A stretch of 64,000 bases of DNA, taken from Athripsodes cinereus. Taxonomy: Eukaryota; Arthropoda; Insecta; Trichoptera; Leptoceridae. The DNA lies in contig OX388319.1 of the NCBI GenBank assembly GCA_947579605.1, forward strand, positions 15,575,447 to 15,639,446. The letters are read 5' to 3'. The notes below the pieces were generated by a model. The model did no database searches. It saw only the letters and a program-made list of their open reading frames with translations, and was not told the origin of the DNA. This document shows, piece after piece, positions 40,301-51,484 of the stretch; the stretch's first letter is position 1, and each line of letters starts with the position of its first letter. The translations under genes were made by a program, and so were the position numbers.

Positions 40301-43300
40301 ACATATTTATAGATGATGTAGAAAAGTAGGAGACCTATTCTTTGCCATGAAATTCAGTATGTGTCAATAAATATAATTCCATATTTTTAGTTTTTGTATT
40401 ATTTTATGCTTCCAATAGTCAATTGTTTTGTGATTTTCCAGAGAAGCACGTCGTCAGGCTCGAGAGCAAAGAGGCGAAGAAGGAGAGGATGATGTAGACT
40501 TGTTGGATGAACCTGTGGAGGAAGAAGAGCAACCTGAGGAGACTCCACAGGAACAACTCAAGCAGTCAATCAGACCTGGACCCTACACCATGTGTAAAAG
40601 AGCTGGATTAGGTATGTTGAAATATATCTTGACTTAAATGCAATCCCTCGAACAAGGGTATGTGTGTTCACTGTGTAAAAAATAAATAAAGTTTTTTGTG
40701 GTATTTCATTTTCCCCATTACTTTAACATTGAATTATTTCTATCACTTTCTTAATTATATTTTATGGTGTTAGCGCTTTGTTCAGTAAATGAATAATTTT
40801 TTTGCTTCTGTTTGTTTGACTTTTCCTGTGAATGTGTACTATGTATTTGATAATTTCTTTGTTGCCAATATACAATGTTTCTTATTTTTTTCAGATGTTT
40901 TCGTGAAGAAGTTTGGTTTGTCCCCTGAACAGTTTGCAGAAAATCTTCGTGATAATTATCAACGACACGAAGTGGAGCAAGATCCTAATGAACCTCTGGT
41001 CACTGCGGAACAGTTTGTCACCAAGACATTCCCCACAGCGGGTGATGTCCTTTACGCAGCCAAGTTTATGGCAGCCATACAGTTGGCCAGGGAACCTTTG
41101 CTCAGATCCAGCATCAGGGAAGTGTTCTTTGAAAGATCCAAGATTTCTGTGATACCTACGAAGAAAGGATTGAAAGAAATTGATGAAAATCATCCATGTT
41201 ATATGTAAGTTCATTAATTTTTTAATTTATTTTTTTAGTAATTGATTGTTTTGGTGGTTCAAAAATTATATCTTGACTCAGAAGACTCTGTTTTATAATA
41301 CACCATTCTGAAGACAGCAGTGAAGTGTTGAGAATGATATGGAAAGAAAAAACTCAATAATAATAATTAATCTCTTGCATGAGGCGCTACGAAGAGCGGA
41401 GGATTGGAATCGCTGGAAGCATTTTGTCTATACCTATACAAATTATGGTCACGATCCTCAGTATTGAGGGACCGACAACAAAGAAGAAGAAAGAAATGAA
41501 GGAGGCTTGCATCCATTTTGTATTCACAAGCAAAATGTTAAAGAATAATAGAATAATCCAGCTTCTGAGTTGATATTTGAAACCTTTTTTTTCCTCAGTT
41601 TGAGTCAGTCATGTTGTTGATAGAATCACTATTACAATATTGTGTCTTTATTAAATGTTGCAGAATGAAATTCCTGAAAAACAAACCTGTGAGAGATTTA
41701 ACTAATGAGCAGTATCTGAAATTAGTTATGGCCGAAGAAGACAAACTGTTGACCATCAAACTCAGTGAGACCATTGAAGGAAACACATCCTCCTCATACC
41801 TGGAGGAAGTCAAACAGTTATTTCAGAAGGTGAAAAATTGTGTATTTTTGAAAATATAAGGTAAAGAACCTTAATTTCGTATTGTTGGTCAACTTTTCAA
41901 AAAGTTTTTTCTTGAAATCCTTATTCAGCGTATGAGGAAATTTGTATATTTGGGAAAAAATTAACATATTTTATAATGTTTAGATAATGAAATATATCAT
42001 AAAGGAATGTCTTTAATCTAACTTGTAGAGTCCCTAAAGTAAAATAGATATCTCACTCTATTCTAGAATCTTTTAACATTGGATAAGAAGCAGATATTTG
42101 TGAAATGTTGTGTATAGAGGCAGTCGGCATTTTATCTGTGAGAAATATCATGATGAAATAAATAATTTGTCTTTAATCTTGTTTTTTTGTCAATAGGACG
42201 AATTTGCCAAAAATGTACAAGACTGGAATAATATCAGAGCTGAATGTGTCTCCCTGGCCCTCAACAGGATGGTGTTCCCAGATCTTAGAAAAGAGTTGCA
42301 TGCTCAACTTTTGGCTGAAGCCAGGGAGTGTGTACTGAAGGCTTGTTGCAGAAAATTATACAACTGGATCAAGGTACAAATATATGTATTAATCAAATCA
42401 TCAAAATCATAACATATTATGTTTTCAATATCATTCTTTCTGTGGAATTTTGTAATAGAGTACTACATACTACTCATTAGTACTAGTCTATAAAGTTTTT
42501 CAATTATCCTGGAAATGGAAATTATTTTATTAACATTGTATACCTATAGGATATAGAAATATTTTGATTTCTATATATGTAGCTATTTTTAAAACTTATA
42601 ATTATTTGTAATATCTACAATTTATTTTCTATTTCAGATTGCGCCATATTCCGTGGACTTCCCCGATGAAGACGATGACTGGGACACCGGTAAAGGTCTC
42701 AGAATCATGGGGCTGGCATTTGTCCCTGATTTCTCTCAAGCGGCTTTTGCCTGTGTCATTGACGCTGATAGTGAAGTGATAGACCATCTCCGTATGCCAC
42801 ATCTGTTGAAAAGAAAGAATTCTTACAACCATAATGAGAAAGATTTAAAGGTTTGTTTGTCTTATTGATGCAAAAAAGTTAAATTACATACATACATCTT
42901 CTTCCCCTTTTCCTAGTGAGGGTGGGGGCCCACTGTACTTAGATTGTTCCTCCAGAGATCCCTGTCCATTGCTGTTTATAGAATCTTTTAAATTATTGCG
43001 GAAAAAACTAGTAGTATCAACTATCGTAACTTATAGAATTTTGTCAAAAAAAATCCTGCGAAAATCAAAAGAGAATAATTTTTTTCATGGAACCAGCAGC
43101 AAGTCTTTAAACACAGATTTGTTATAAATTGTTTTTTTATGTAATATTTTTATTTCAGCTCACCGAGTTACTGTGTTTGAAGAACTTCATTGCTGCCAAG
43201 AAGCCTCATGTAATTATTATCGGAGGAGAATGTCGGGATGCTTTGATGATAAAACAGGATCTGCAGGATGTCATCGCAGAGCTTATAGATGATGAACAGT

Positions 43301-46300
43301 TCCCAAGGATACCTGTGGAGATTGCAGACAACCACCTGCCTAAGATCTACGCTAACTCCAACAAAGGAATGGTAAAAAAATAACTAAAAAGTTAATAAAG
43401 TAAAAATAGATTTGAATTACTAACTTTCTTTATGCCTCATTTTCAAATCAATAATTACACTTAAAACTGTGTATTCTAAATGCCTTTGTTTTGTTTCAGA
43501 GTGATTTCAGAGAGTATCCAGAGATATTGAGACAGGCTGTTTCATTGGCGAGAGTTTTCCAAGATCCACTTGTGGAATATTCTCAACTCTGTACTGTGGA
43601 TGAGGAAATTCTCTGTCTCCGATTCCATCCTCTTCAGGATCAAATCCCAAAAGAGGAACTTATAGAAAATCTTTATTTAGAATTTGTCAATCGTACTAAT
43701 GAAGTTGGTGTTGACATCAACACGGCCGTACAAACAAGTCTCACAGCTAATCTAGTTCAATTTGTCTGCGGTCTTGGACCTAGAAAGGGTCAAGCTTTAA
43801 TTAAAATGCTCAAGCAAACCAATCAAAGGCTCGAGAACAGAACTCAACTAGTCACGGCATGTCACATGGGACCTAAAGTGTTTATCAACTGCTCAGGGTT
43901 CATCAAAATAGATACAAATAGCTTAGGAGACAGTACTGAAGCCTATGTTGAAGTGTTGGATGGCTCTCGTGTCCATCCTGAGACTTACGAGTGGGCACGC
44001 AAGATGGCTGTGGATGCTTTAGAATATGATGATGAAGATGCCAATCCTGCAGGAGCTTTGGAAGAAATCTTGGAATCTCCCGAAAGATTGAAAGATCTTG
44101 ATTTGGATGCTTTTGCTGAAGAGTTAGAAAGACAGGTAAAATTGAGTTGTTCATTAATTTCATTGAATTAAATATAGTTAAAAGTAAACTTATAAATAAA
44201 AATTGTTTTATTAATATAACGGAATGGAACAAATTGGAATCAGAAATAGAAAGGCTATCATTTAAACGATCAGCATAATATTGATGTTATGTTCAGCAGA
44301 AAAATGTATTCTGCCGACAAATATATCATGTTGATATGCTACTTATGCCCAGCGAGAATATTATATTTTTATTGCAAATAATATGATATTGTAAAACTCT
44401 AAATTTAATCGACCGGCAAAATTATTATTTGACCGGCATAATGGTTATTTGTCCAGCAAAATAAATAAAAGAGCAGCAAACCTTGAGCTAATTTTAATTA
44501 AACTTGTGAAAGCTAAATTTTTAATCTTATTCAAATAATAAATCTTTGTACGTAGCATCTTTTTATGTGATTTTATATGTAGCATCTGAATGAACGACAC
44601 TAGCGTTTTTCGACATTTCAGTTAGATATTTCGTTAATATAGCAAAGCGGAAACTGGCATTATTTTCGTAGTCATCATTAATTTGGTAAGAAATCAAAAA
44701 AACTTCATGTGGATCCGAAGGTAAATCGGTGTGTGAAAAATATTGTTTATCTAATATTTTCTGCCGGTCAAATAATAATTCTGCTGCTCAAATAACAATT
44801 CTGCTGGTCAATTAAGTATTTTGTTGTGTGAGTATTTATTAAGCTGTTAAAATTTGTTAATTTGCCGATATAACCAAGTTTGTTTGTAAAACAAGTGTTG
44901 CGCTTATTTTTTATTTATTGCCGATGAAAACATTGTTTGCTATGCAAATTACTTAAATGCTGATTTTTTCTTGCCGAACGAATAGATTAATAGCCAAACA
45001 AATAATTAGTTCCCTATTAGAAATAGGATGCATACAATTTTATGATGTGAAATATCTGATGAAAATATTATTAATTGATGTTTGTAAATAATTTATTGAG
45101 ATGTTGTATCTGAAAATTCATCCATATTATTTTTCATTGCAGGGTTTCGGAAACAAAAGTATTACTCTGTATGACATCAGAGCTGAACTTAACTGTAGGT
45201 ATAAAGATTTAAGAGTTTCCTACAGATCTCCCAATCCTGGAGAACTCTTCGATATGCTCACCAAAGAGACACCAGAAACATTCTATATAGGTAAGCTCAT
45301 CTTCAAAGTGGTCTCTGCCAGAATACTTACTTCCTGCTATTCTTTATCTCTACTGCTGAATATACGTTTCTTTAAAGCTTTTTCATTTTTTTTTATCTGG
45401 AGCAACACAAACCCGCATCTTTCTCATAATGTGGTCAATGTCATCTGCCCAACTCTTGAAATCTTCCTGTGCTTATTTTCTCGTCCTTCCATGATTTGCA
45501 TTTCATAATCCTAGATGTTAATTTTTCATCCTCTTGGAATTAAGTGACCAGTCCTATGCAATTTCAACTTGGAGGTTTTGTATAACTTTTGTTTTCCTTT
45601 AGATTATGTCATTCTCTGTCGGAATGTGCAGTTTCAATAACAATCTTTAAAATCCTTTTTTTTTTAGGTAAAATGATTCTAGCTACTGTAGCTGGAATTT
45701 CACATAGGAAACCACCTCGAGAACAGTTGGACCAAGCCAATCCTGTCAGGAATGACGAAACTGGGATGTGGCAATGTCAGTTTTGTAGGAAAAATGACTT
45801 CCCTGAATTATCAGAGGTATGTATGTGTTATTTCTCATATTTATATCATCTGTTTTGTTGTTACATGAATTATATTTTCTCATTTCGCCCATCAACACTC
45901 TTCATAGTTTTCACCACTGTGGAGCCAGTGACAGACGTAATTATTATTATTTATTTATTTTACAATATAAACGACAATTACCTTTCATTAAAAGAATATA
46001 AGTAAAACAAATTAAAAATTTAAAACAAGTAAATAACCTATAACTTATACAAGTAAATAATTCATACGCCGTGGAGCACCCGGTAATGAATTGGTCTCGC
46101 ACTCTTCTCTATAAGTTTTCGAGTGTCCTGTAAAAGGCAGGTGTTTGAAAAATAAGACATTTTACATCTTAAATTAAGCGATGAGGCTTGCCACCCATCC
46201 TGAATGTCTTAATTATTTATTGGCACAGAGAAGACGGCCTGCATGTTTATTGCATGCAGCTGGTCTGCTGGCTACCCCACTTGTGGGATATGCCGTGATA

Positions 46301-49300
46301 GTATAGTAAATAACTTATAACTAAGTACCTATTATTCTATTAATATTTTTTTAGGTCTGGAATCACTTTGATGCTGGTGCATGTCCTGGACAAGCAACAG
46401 GTGTCCGAGTTCGTTTAGATAATGGTCTTTCCGGTTACATTCACGTAAAGAATCTGTCAGATAAACAAGTTGATGATCCTGCTGAAAGAGTCAGGAGTGG
46501 TCAAACAATACACTGTAGGATTATCAAGATTGATGTGGAGAGATTTTCCGTGGAGTGTACTTCTAAATCATCCGACTTGTTAGATAAAAATCATGATTGG
46601 AGGTGAGTCCATCACCGAATCTATTTCAATACTTAATACTAGTGATATAGGTAGAAGACATGCTGAATGAAGAAATACACATGAAACCCTCTTTGTACCA
46701 TGATATATTAAGGTGTTTGGGATGGGTATAATAAATTGTTACTACAAAAGAATATACGTAAATTACAATAAAATTCAGATTACAGTACCTCAGTAAACTA
46801 TTTACAGACAAACATAAAAAATATTTTTATAGGATTTTTTTACAGGATAAAAGAAAAGATTTTGATATATGTAATTATCTATTACAAGATGGAATTTTAT
46901 GAGACATTCCACAATATGGTTTGATGTGACTAGAGGATAATCTCTATTGGTGAAGAATATTCACCAGTAAACAATTTTTTTATTTTATTTTGTAGACCAA
47001 TGAAAGATCCATTCTACGATCAGGAAGCTGAAGACAAAGAAACTAAAAAAGAAACAGATGCTAAACAAATTAAACAAAGACAGCAATACACCAAGAGGGT
47101 AATTGTGCATCCAGCATTCCACAATATTTCATTCTCAGAGTCGGAAAAGATTTTGGCTAATATGGACCAAGGGGAAGTTATCATCAGGCCTAGTAGCAAG
47201 GTAGTTAAATACTTAGAATCTATTTGTATTACTTATAGTAATTGTTAATTATGCACCCTTGAAGAGAATTTATTCCACAAAACGGCGCACTATAAATTGT
47301 CTAGTTATATATATTAAGAATGTTACTCGGCCGACATCTCATCTGCTCAACCGACAGATTGTGCAAATTCCCTTTAGTAGACAACAGGAAAGGTGTACTG
47401 ATACTGTTTTAGTGCCTTTATTCATAGTATGTTCACCAATTCTAATAATTCTTGCTCGAAACCATTATGTTCAACGTCTGCTACTCAGCAGATGTTGAAC
47501 ATAATGGTTTCGATATACATCTCATATGCATCATCAATATTGTTAGGATTTTTACTTATGCGGGCAGAGAGATCCAGTAAAATTTGAAAACTATGTTTAG
47601 TATGTGGTAATTATGCTTGTAATTTGTACTGATAGGGTGCAGACCATTTGACTGTAACGTGGAAGGTAGCTGATGGAATATATCAACACATTGATGTGCG
47701 GGAAGAAGGAAAGGAAAATGCTTTTTCATTAGGTAAGCTTTATTCACATTTTTAGCGTACTTAGTTTTTAATCACTGTTTAAAAAACGAAGTTATTTGAA
47801 GACAGGAATTGTAAACACTATATGTAATGAGCATGCTATCAAAGCATTTCTCACAAGTAGAGGGGTAGCTAGCTGACTAACTACACATAATAAATGTACA
47901 TGTTGTCCTCTCCGTCTCAATAAAAATGTGCACAGCAAAAAAATGTAGAGTTTTTAATGCAAATATGTATTCATTGGTTAAATTTTATAACTGCTTATTT
48001 TGTAGAACTCCATAATTTAATGTAAATAAAAACACAAAACTTTGTAGAGTTTCGACATGTTATGTCTTTTTCAAACTAACCTAATACAAAATTTGTATTA
48101 CATAGAGATCAAAAATTTTGTATTAGGTTAGTTTGAAAAAGACATAACGTGTGGAAACCTGGTCACTGAATAAAATTACACAGTATAACTCTACAAAGTT
48201 TTTTGTTTTTATTTACAGTATTCATTGGTATTATTGATTGACATTTTACATTATGAATAGGTATGTGGTTTTACTGTAATGATTTCATTGTGTTAATTTT
48301 AGAACTTGGGAGAAATTTTATTGAAAATTATTTCTCATATATCTAATTTATTTATTGATAATGATTTTGCCAGGCCGCAGTTTGTACATTGGAAGTGAAG
48401 AATTTGAAGACTTGGATGAAATCATTGCTCGTCACGTGACTCCCATGGCCGCCCATGCTCGTGATCTCATTTCCTTCAAGTACTATAAGCCCCTGGGGGG
48501 GATGAGGGACAAGATGGAGGAGGCGCTCAAAGAAGAGAAGAAGAAGAATTCTAATAAAATACATTACTTTATATCCGCTGCTAAGGTGAGAACATAAAAA
48601 AAATCTCTGTGGGAGTGGATTTATACTCTTTTAGATGCCTATTCTCTTGAAAACACTTTATATTTTATGACATATAAAAAGTGAGAGGTACACTTTAAAA
48701 TAATAGCAATCATCTACAATAATTTTATTTCATGTTGACAAGATTGTTAGATGCAAATGTAATTTTGTTGAAATAACTTTATATATATGTATATTGTGAT
48801 TTATAAAGATGAAAGGGATATTAGAGAACAATAAAGTATGTATCTGGTGGGATATTTATTATACTATCCAATATACTGGATAGCCCTTGAATCCTAGCTC
48901 TTAATAAATAGCCCTTAATAGTAAATCAAAAAGTCAAAGATTAAAAAAAACATGAAATCAAACTCATTGATTGAGGAATATACCTACCATAAGAGGATGT
49001 TTAGTCATCCTATAGAAATAGTATTCGAGTATCTACTTACAATTTTAAAATCAGATTATTTTATTCATATTTATGTGCACCCACTGATGTTCAAAACTTA
49101 CTAACCATAAATAAAAACACCTACATAGAGTAATTTAGTCTAAACTAAACAAAGCCATAACAATGACCTGTTTATTTTTCCCCTTATAATTTTTATTTAA
49201 ATTAATTAATATTTTGTGTTTTTTTTATATTTTCACTATGTGCATGTTTCATGGTGTTGTAATGTGTGATAATTTTTGTATTTTAGAATTATCCTGGTAA

Positions 49301-51484
49301 ATTCCTGTTGTCTTACCTCCCCGTCCAGAGATGCCGTCACGAGTATGTGACGGTGACACCAGATGGCTTCCGTTTCCGTCAACAAATATTTGACTCAGTA
49401 GCTTCCTTATTGAAATGGTTTAAGGAACACTTCAAGGACCCTATACCTGGAGCCACTCCTTCTATAAACACAGACTCTGTTAGAACACCCTATACCACAC
49501 ATACACCTGGAGGTGAGTGATTTGATAATTTATATTGCAAATTTGAATTCAAAGTTTTGTTACAGATAATAGTACAAGGTTTACTAGAATCATTCCAGAT
49601 ATAAGCCATCGCGATCCTAGAAGTAAATATTAAATAAATTATTTTAGTAAAACCAACATAAGATAATATTTCTATAATAAATTTTCTATTGCTTTGTGAC
49701 CGATTTGGTAATAACTGAGATGCACTCTTAAGATCAGTCAAGAAACAAAACAGAGTTAAATGAAGTCATGATTTTTTTTATATAATTTTATAGTTTTCTA
49801 CATACACCATCAATACACCTCCCACTAGTGAGGTAGACAGTAGATTAATAGCATGTAATTAACATGTTAGTCATCTTCTTAATGTAATAAAAGTAGTAAC
49901 ATAAAGTATATATTCAGAATGGGTGGCGTACAACATCGCCGAATCACATCTATATATTTTTTTATGTATGTATTATGACAATCTACTCCATATTTTATTA
50001 TAATTTTGAAATGTTAATGATTATTCGATTCATTGCAGGAATGTCAACTGAGGCAATCCAGAGGGTAGCACAGAACATGCCGTCACACATGCTACACTCT
50101 TTATCACAAGCTACCACATATCCACATACACCTGGCAATATGTACATTAATACTGTAAGTATTCTCTTTATTATTATCAGGAAAGGGGGGTTAATCACTT
50201 GGTACACTATCTTTCTGAATTTCTAACTGGAACACAGCGTTATTAAGTCTGACCGAACAAACTTTCATTGCTTGGTTACATATTATTTAAATACATGAAA
50301 ATTATTTTCCATCATGCAAAAAATAATCTTTAGAGTTGTGTAGATGAACAAATGCAAACTGAAATACTTTCTCATAAAATTTATGCATTGAGATTTTTCA
50401 CTTTGCAAGAAAAAAATAAATATATTCTTAAATTATAAGTTAAGTCATTTATCAAATAAAGTATACCTTAACCATGGTTATTTTGAACATAAATTTAATA
50501 TTACATTGTTGTTTTATATTTCAGCCATACACTCCGTCAGCTCAGACTCCGTACATGACACCGTATGGTACTCCCCACCCGTCCACAACAACTCCACGCT
50601 ACTCCACTGGACAGGATGTCTTCCTGCATCCTGGTGCTACACCAAGGAGACACCAACCCCCACCTAGTCCACATAATCCATACCAAACACCCTCACATCA
50701 TGCACACACACCACAACCTTATGGACATAGTAACTCTAGGTAAGTTCCGTGAATAATTATGTGCATTTATTTTTTAAGTATTATTTTTTTGATCTAAAAA
50801 ATAAGACTGATTTATATCACCAATGAATTGAAGTTGTTAAATGTCTTACATTTGATAAGTATAATTCTTAATAGAAGTTTTAAAATGTATTTATTTTGTT
50901 TCAGGCCTCAGGCATCTTACAGTAATGACCCTATGGACTGGCAGAAGGCTGCAGAGGCTTGGGCTAAATTGAAAAATAAAGATTCCACCACACCCAGGAG
51001 TGATGGCAGGGCAACACCACGTGGAAGGTACAACCAGTTGATTTCAAAAATTAAATTCTACATCTTTATTGTTCAATTCAAATTTGACCAGTGTGTTAAT
51101 TATGTGCGTTGATTTGACGGATATAAATACCAAAATTAATTTTTGCATAAATTTTGAAGCTACATTCATGGAACTTAACAAAGAATATTTCTGTATTTGT
51201 TATGATAACATATTTTTTTCGGATTTGACCATATATGATATCAAATTTTTATAACATTTCATTTTAGTTCCAATAGAACTCCACGATATGATGACATTAG
51301 CATTGGTAGGAAAACACCACAGTACATTGATAGGAATCCACAACCTTCTCCGGGAGGCAGGTCAACATCTCGTCAATCAATTGGAGGAAGATCACCAAGA
51401 TCCGTCAGGAGTACACCACATACAAACACGTCACCTAGATCAATGTCTCTGGGAGATGCGACACCACTTTATGACGAGAACTAA
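31308..51484 (+). CDS. SUPT6H: Transcription elongation factor SPT6
   Basis: SPT6 is a histone chaperone that travels with RNA polymerase II. Exons: 31308-31346, 33662-33749, 34286-34491, 34935-35054, 36366-36529, 37205-37335, 37492-37610, 37963-38289, 39096-39238, 39944-40078, 40442-40611, 40895-41204, 41664-41829, 42197-42373, 42638-42850, 43159-43371, 43500-44135, 45143-45290, 45668-45816, 46355-46602, 46996-47200, 47636-47732, 48374-48585, 49287-49512, 50039-50154, 50525-50739, 50905-51027, 51268-51484. They join in phase to 1770 residues, near the vertebrate length. Strong family matches are [81 protein letters not shown] and [10 protein letters not shown]. All introns are GT-AG except intron 6 (GC-AG). 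Exon 3's acceptor has a weak pyrimidine tract. Confidence 0.96.
32165..32350 (+). mobile_element. tRNA-derived SINE
   Basis: The head has an A-box-like GGTGGAGCTGTCGGCC and a B-box GTAGGTTCAAGTCCTACC in tRNA spacing, followed by an unrelated body and AATAAATAAATAT tail. The acceptor stem does not close, so this is a SINE rather than a functional tRNA gene. Confidence 0.6.
32485..32590 (+). mobile_element. tRNA-like SINE fragment (CTTTCACGAC family)
   Basis: CTGATGGTAGAGTCTCGGAT resembles an A box; AGATTTGATACCACCC resembles a B box. The tail ACTCCACCTTCACGACGCAA is matched at 38588-38665 (TTCAATCGAGAAC...CCACTTTCACGAC), giving two family members. Confidence 0.5.
32600..33136. mobile_element. 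hAT-type MITE with GAGAAATTTCTC subterminal repeats
   Basis: Flanked by a perfect 8-bp duplication GCTATAAA (32592-32599 and 33137-33144). Ends TAGTGTTGTG and TAGTGATGTG (reverse complement). Both ends are packed with the palindromic word GAGAAATTTCTCGG. 537 bp, no coding capacity. Confidence 0.85.
33985..34215 (-). repeat. SINE-like repeat in SPT6 intron 2
   Basis: Reverse-orientation long copy: CATCACGGTGTCTCCCATAA, GTGGGGTAACCAGCAGACTA, then TTAAGACATTCACGATGGGT and TTGCCTTTTACAGGACTCTT. Ends about 70 bp before exon 3. Confidence 0.75.
34640..34845 (-). repeat. SINE-like repeat in SPT6 intron 3
   Basis: Reverse copy: CCAGGCATCTCCCACAAGTG, GGCATACCTCCTCACTGAAC and TTGCCTTTTAAAGGACAATT. 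Ends about 90 bp before exon 4. Confidence 0.7.
35170..35400 (-). repeat. SINE-like repeat in SPT6 intron 4
   Basis: Reverse copy: GCAGCGTTTCCCACAAGATG, AACCAGCGGACTACCTGCAT, AGCATACCTCATTGCTGAAT and TTACAGAAAAGAATGGGGGA. The rest of intron 4 (35401-36365) is AT-rich with nothing recognised. Confidence 0.7.
37336..37491 (+). other. SUPT6H: GC-AG intron of SPT6 (intron 6)
   Basis: The exon ends GATGAAGGAG and continues GCAAGCTG, so the donor is GC rather than GT. The acceptor TTATTGTAG|ATGG gives the in-frame junction GAG|DGRAKK. No nearby GT keeps phase with the family alignment. GC donors with an otherwise consensus AG|GCAAG context are the commonest non-canonical class. Confidence 0.8.
38332..38541 (-). 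pseudogene. RTE-like LINE C-terminus in SPT6 intron 8
   Basis: Minus frame reads [20 protein letters not shown] followed by [20 protein letters not shown] and [16 protein letters not shown]. The [10 protein letters not shown] and RACMKNCMNV words are common in insect RTE-type LINE tails. It is uninterrupted over its length and more intact than the copy at 21905-22104. Confidence 0.8.
38588..38700 (+). repeat. tRNA-like SINE fragment, second family member
   Basis: CTTTCAATCGAGAACTTGTA, TGTTTGATTCCACATACTGT and CCACTTTCACGACACATGC parallel the 32485-32590 segment. Confidence 0.45.
39408..39690. repeat. Three-unit minisatellite in SPT6 intron 9
   Basis: Three tandem units beginning TTATCCTC.GTCCCAGTGT and ending TTTGTCTTAGTTTGAGA. 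Units one and three are about 99 bp; unit two lacks about 16 bp (ATAATGTATGTATG). Units are nearly identical. Confidence 0.85.
39795..39915 (+). repeat. SINE-like repeat in SPT6 intron 9
   Basis: GTTGGCACGGAGAAGAC, then TGCTGGCTATCACACTTTTG and GGATATGTCGTGATAGTATA. It is in sense orientation, ending about 30 bp before exon 10. Confidence 0.7.
41372..41466 (+). pseudogene. LINE tail fragment in SPT6 intron 12
   Basis: [20 protein letters not shown] then [10 protein letters not shown] and a stop. The LHEA.R.AEDR..W...V motif is typical of LINE ORF2 C-termini. Confidence 0.55.
42638..44135 (+). other. SUPT6H: SPT6 exons 15-17: YqgF-like, HhH and DLD core
   Basis: Exons 15-16 (residues 766-907) form the RNase H-like YqgF fold ([21 protein letters not shown]). 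Exon 17 (908-1119) holds the helix-hairpin-helix [17 protein letters not shown] (about 997-1013) and the strongly conserved [18 protein letters not shown] and [20 protein letters not shown] blocks. Confidence 0.88.
42900..42975 (-). pseudogene. Short LINE tail fragment in SPT6 intron 15
   Basis: Minus frame [20 protein letters not shown] matches the DR..WR end of non-LTR elements. Short, so low confidence. Confidence 0.35.
44250..45010. mobile_element. Element with repeated GCCGGTCAAATAATAATT words, SPT6 intron 17
   Basis: The left part (44405-44480) has CGACCGGCAAAATTATTATT, TTTGACCGGCATAATGGTTA and TTTGTCCAGCAAAATAAATA. The right part (44758-44830) has the inverse: CTGCCGGTCAAATAATAATT, CTGCTGCTCAAATAACAATT and CTGCTGGTCAATTAAG. 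Inverted clusters of one 19-20 bp word at both sides suggest a non-autonomous DNA transposon. Ends and target duplication were not resolved. Confidence 0.5.
45310..45640 (-). pseudogene. Degenerate LINE fragment in SPT6 intron 18
   Basis: Minus strand, in shifting frames, gives [27 protein letters not shown] and [10 protein letters not shown], resembling the W.GH..R...W..R...W....GK...GR..RW.DDI tail of LINEs. Several frameshifts and stops. Confidence 0.4.
46050..46310 (+). repeat. SINE-like repeat, best long copy, SPT6 intron 19
   Basis: Reference copy for this family. Order of landmarks: CACCCGGTAATGAATTGGTC, AGTGTCCTGTAAAAGGCAGG, AGCGATGAGGCTTGCCACCC, ATCCTGAATGTCTTAATTAT, GGCACAGAGAAGACGGCCTG, CTGCTGGCTACCCCACTTG and GGGATATGCCGTGATAGTAT. 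No tRNA boxes or coding frame seen. It ends about 45 bp before exon 20. Confidence 0.8.
47455..47514. repeat. Near-perfect 27-bp-arm hairpin in SPT6 intron 21
   Basis: TCGAAACCATTATGTTCAAC GTCTGCT, loop ACTC, then the reverse complement with one G/A difference. The loop is only 4 nt. No TE ends were found around it. Confidence 0.75.
47835..47935 (-). repeat. SINE-like repeat in SPT6 intron 22
   Basis: Partial reverse copy: GCATTTCTCACAAGTAGAGG, ACTAACTACACATAATAAAT and GTTGTCCTCTCCGTCTCAAT. Confidence 0.55.
48021..48217. mobile_element. Foldback element in SPT6 intron 22
   Basis: Starts TGTAAATAAAAACA and ends with the inverse TGTTTTTATTTACA-like sequence (48203-48217). A second inner arm pair GTTATGTCTTTTTCAAACTA ACC (48058-48098) and its reverse complement (about 48111-48152) is nearly perfect. 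On the minus strand the left arm reads GACATAACATGTCGAAACTC, a degenerate relative of the hammerhead-like hairpins. Confidence 0.75.
49795..49945 (-). repeat. SINE-like repeat in SPT6 intron 24
   Basis: Reverse, diverged copy: CACCTCCCACTAGTGAGGTA, TAGCATGTAATTAACATGTT and CAGAATGGGTGGCGTACAAC. Confidence 0.55.
50039..51484 (+). other. SUPT6H: SPT6 exons 25-28: TP/SP-rich C-terminal tail
   Basis: Residues about 1548-1770. Repeated Thr-Pro and Ser-Pro sites ([36 protein letters not shown]) end in [10 protein letters not shown], as in animal SPT6 tails. These are probable phosphorylation sites. Confidence 0.88.

Larger units (their letters stand above)
45143..46602 (+). other. SUPT6H: SPT6 exons 18-20: linker and S1 RNA-binding domain
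   Basis: Residues 1120-1300. [20 protein letters not shown] leads to [20 protein letters not shown]. The S1 fold follows: [40 protein letters not shown]. Confidence 0.88.
46996..49512 (+). other. SUPT6H: SPT6 exons 21-24: tandem SH2 domains
   Basis: Residues about 1335-1535. The first SH2 has [20 protein letters not shown] and the phosphate-binding IIRPSS (1363-1368). The second has [20 protein letters not shown] and [20 protein letters not shown]. In other species this pair binds the phosphorylated linker of the polymerase subunit RPB1. Confidence 0.88.

Noticed and set aside
40891..41214. 107-residue minus ORF opposite SPT6 exon 12, and a similar one at 43903-44232
   Set aside because: Antisense shadows of SPT6 exons.
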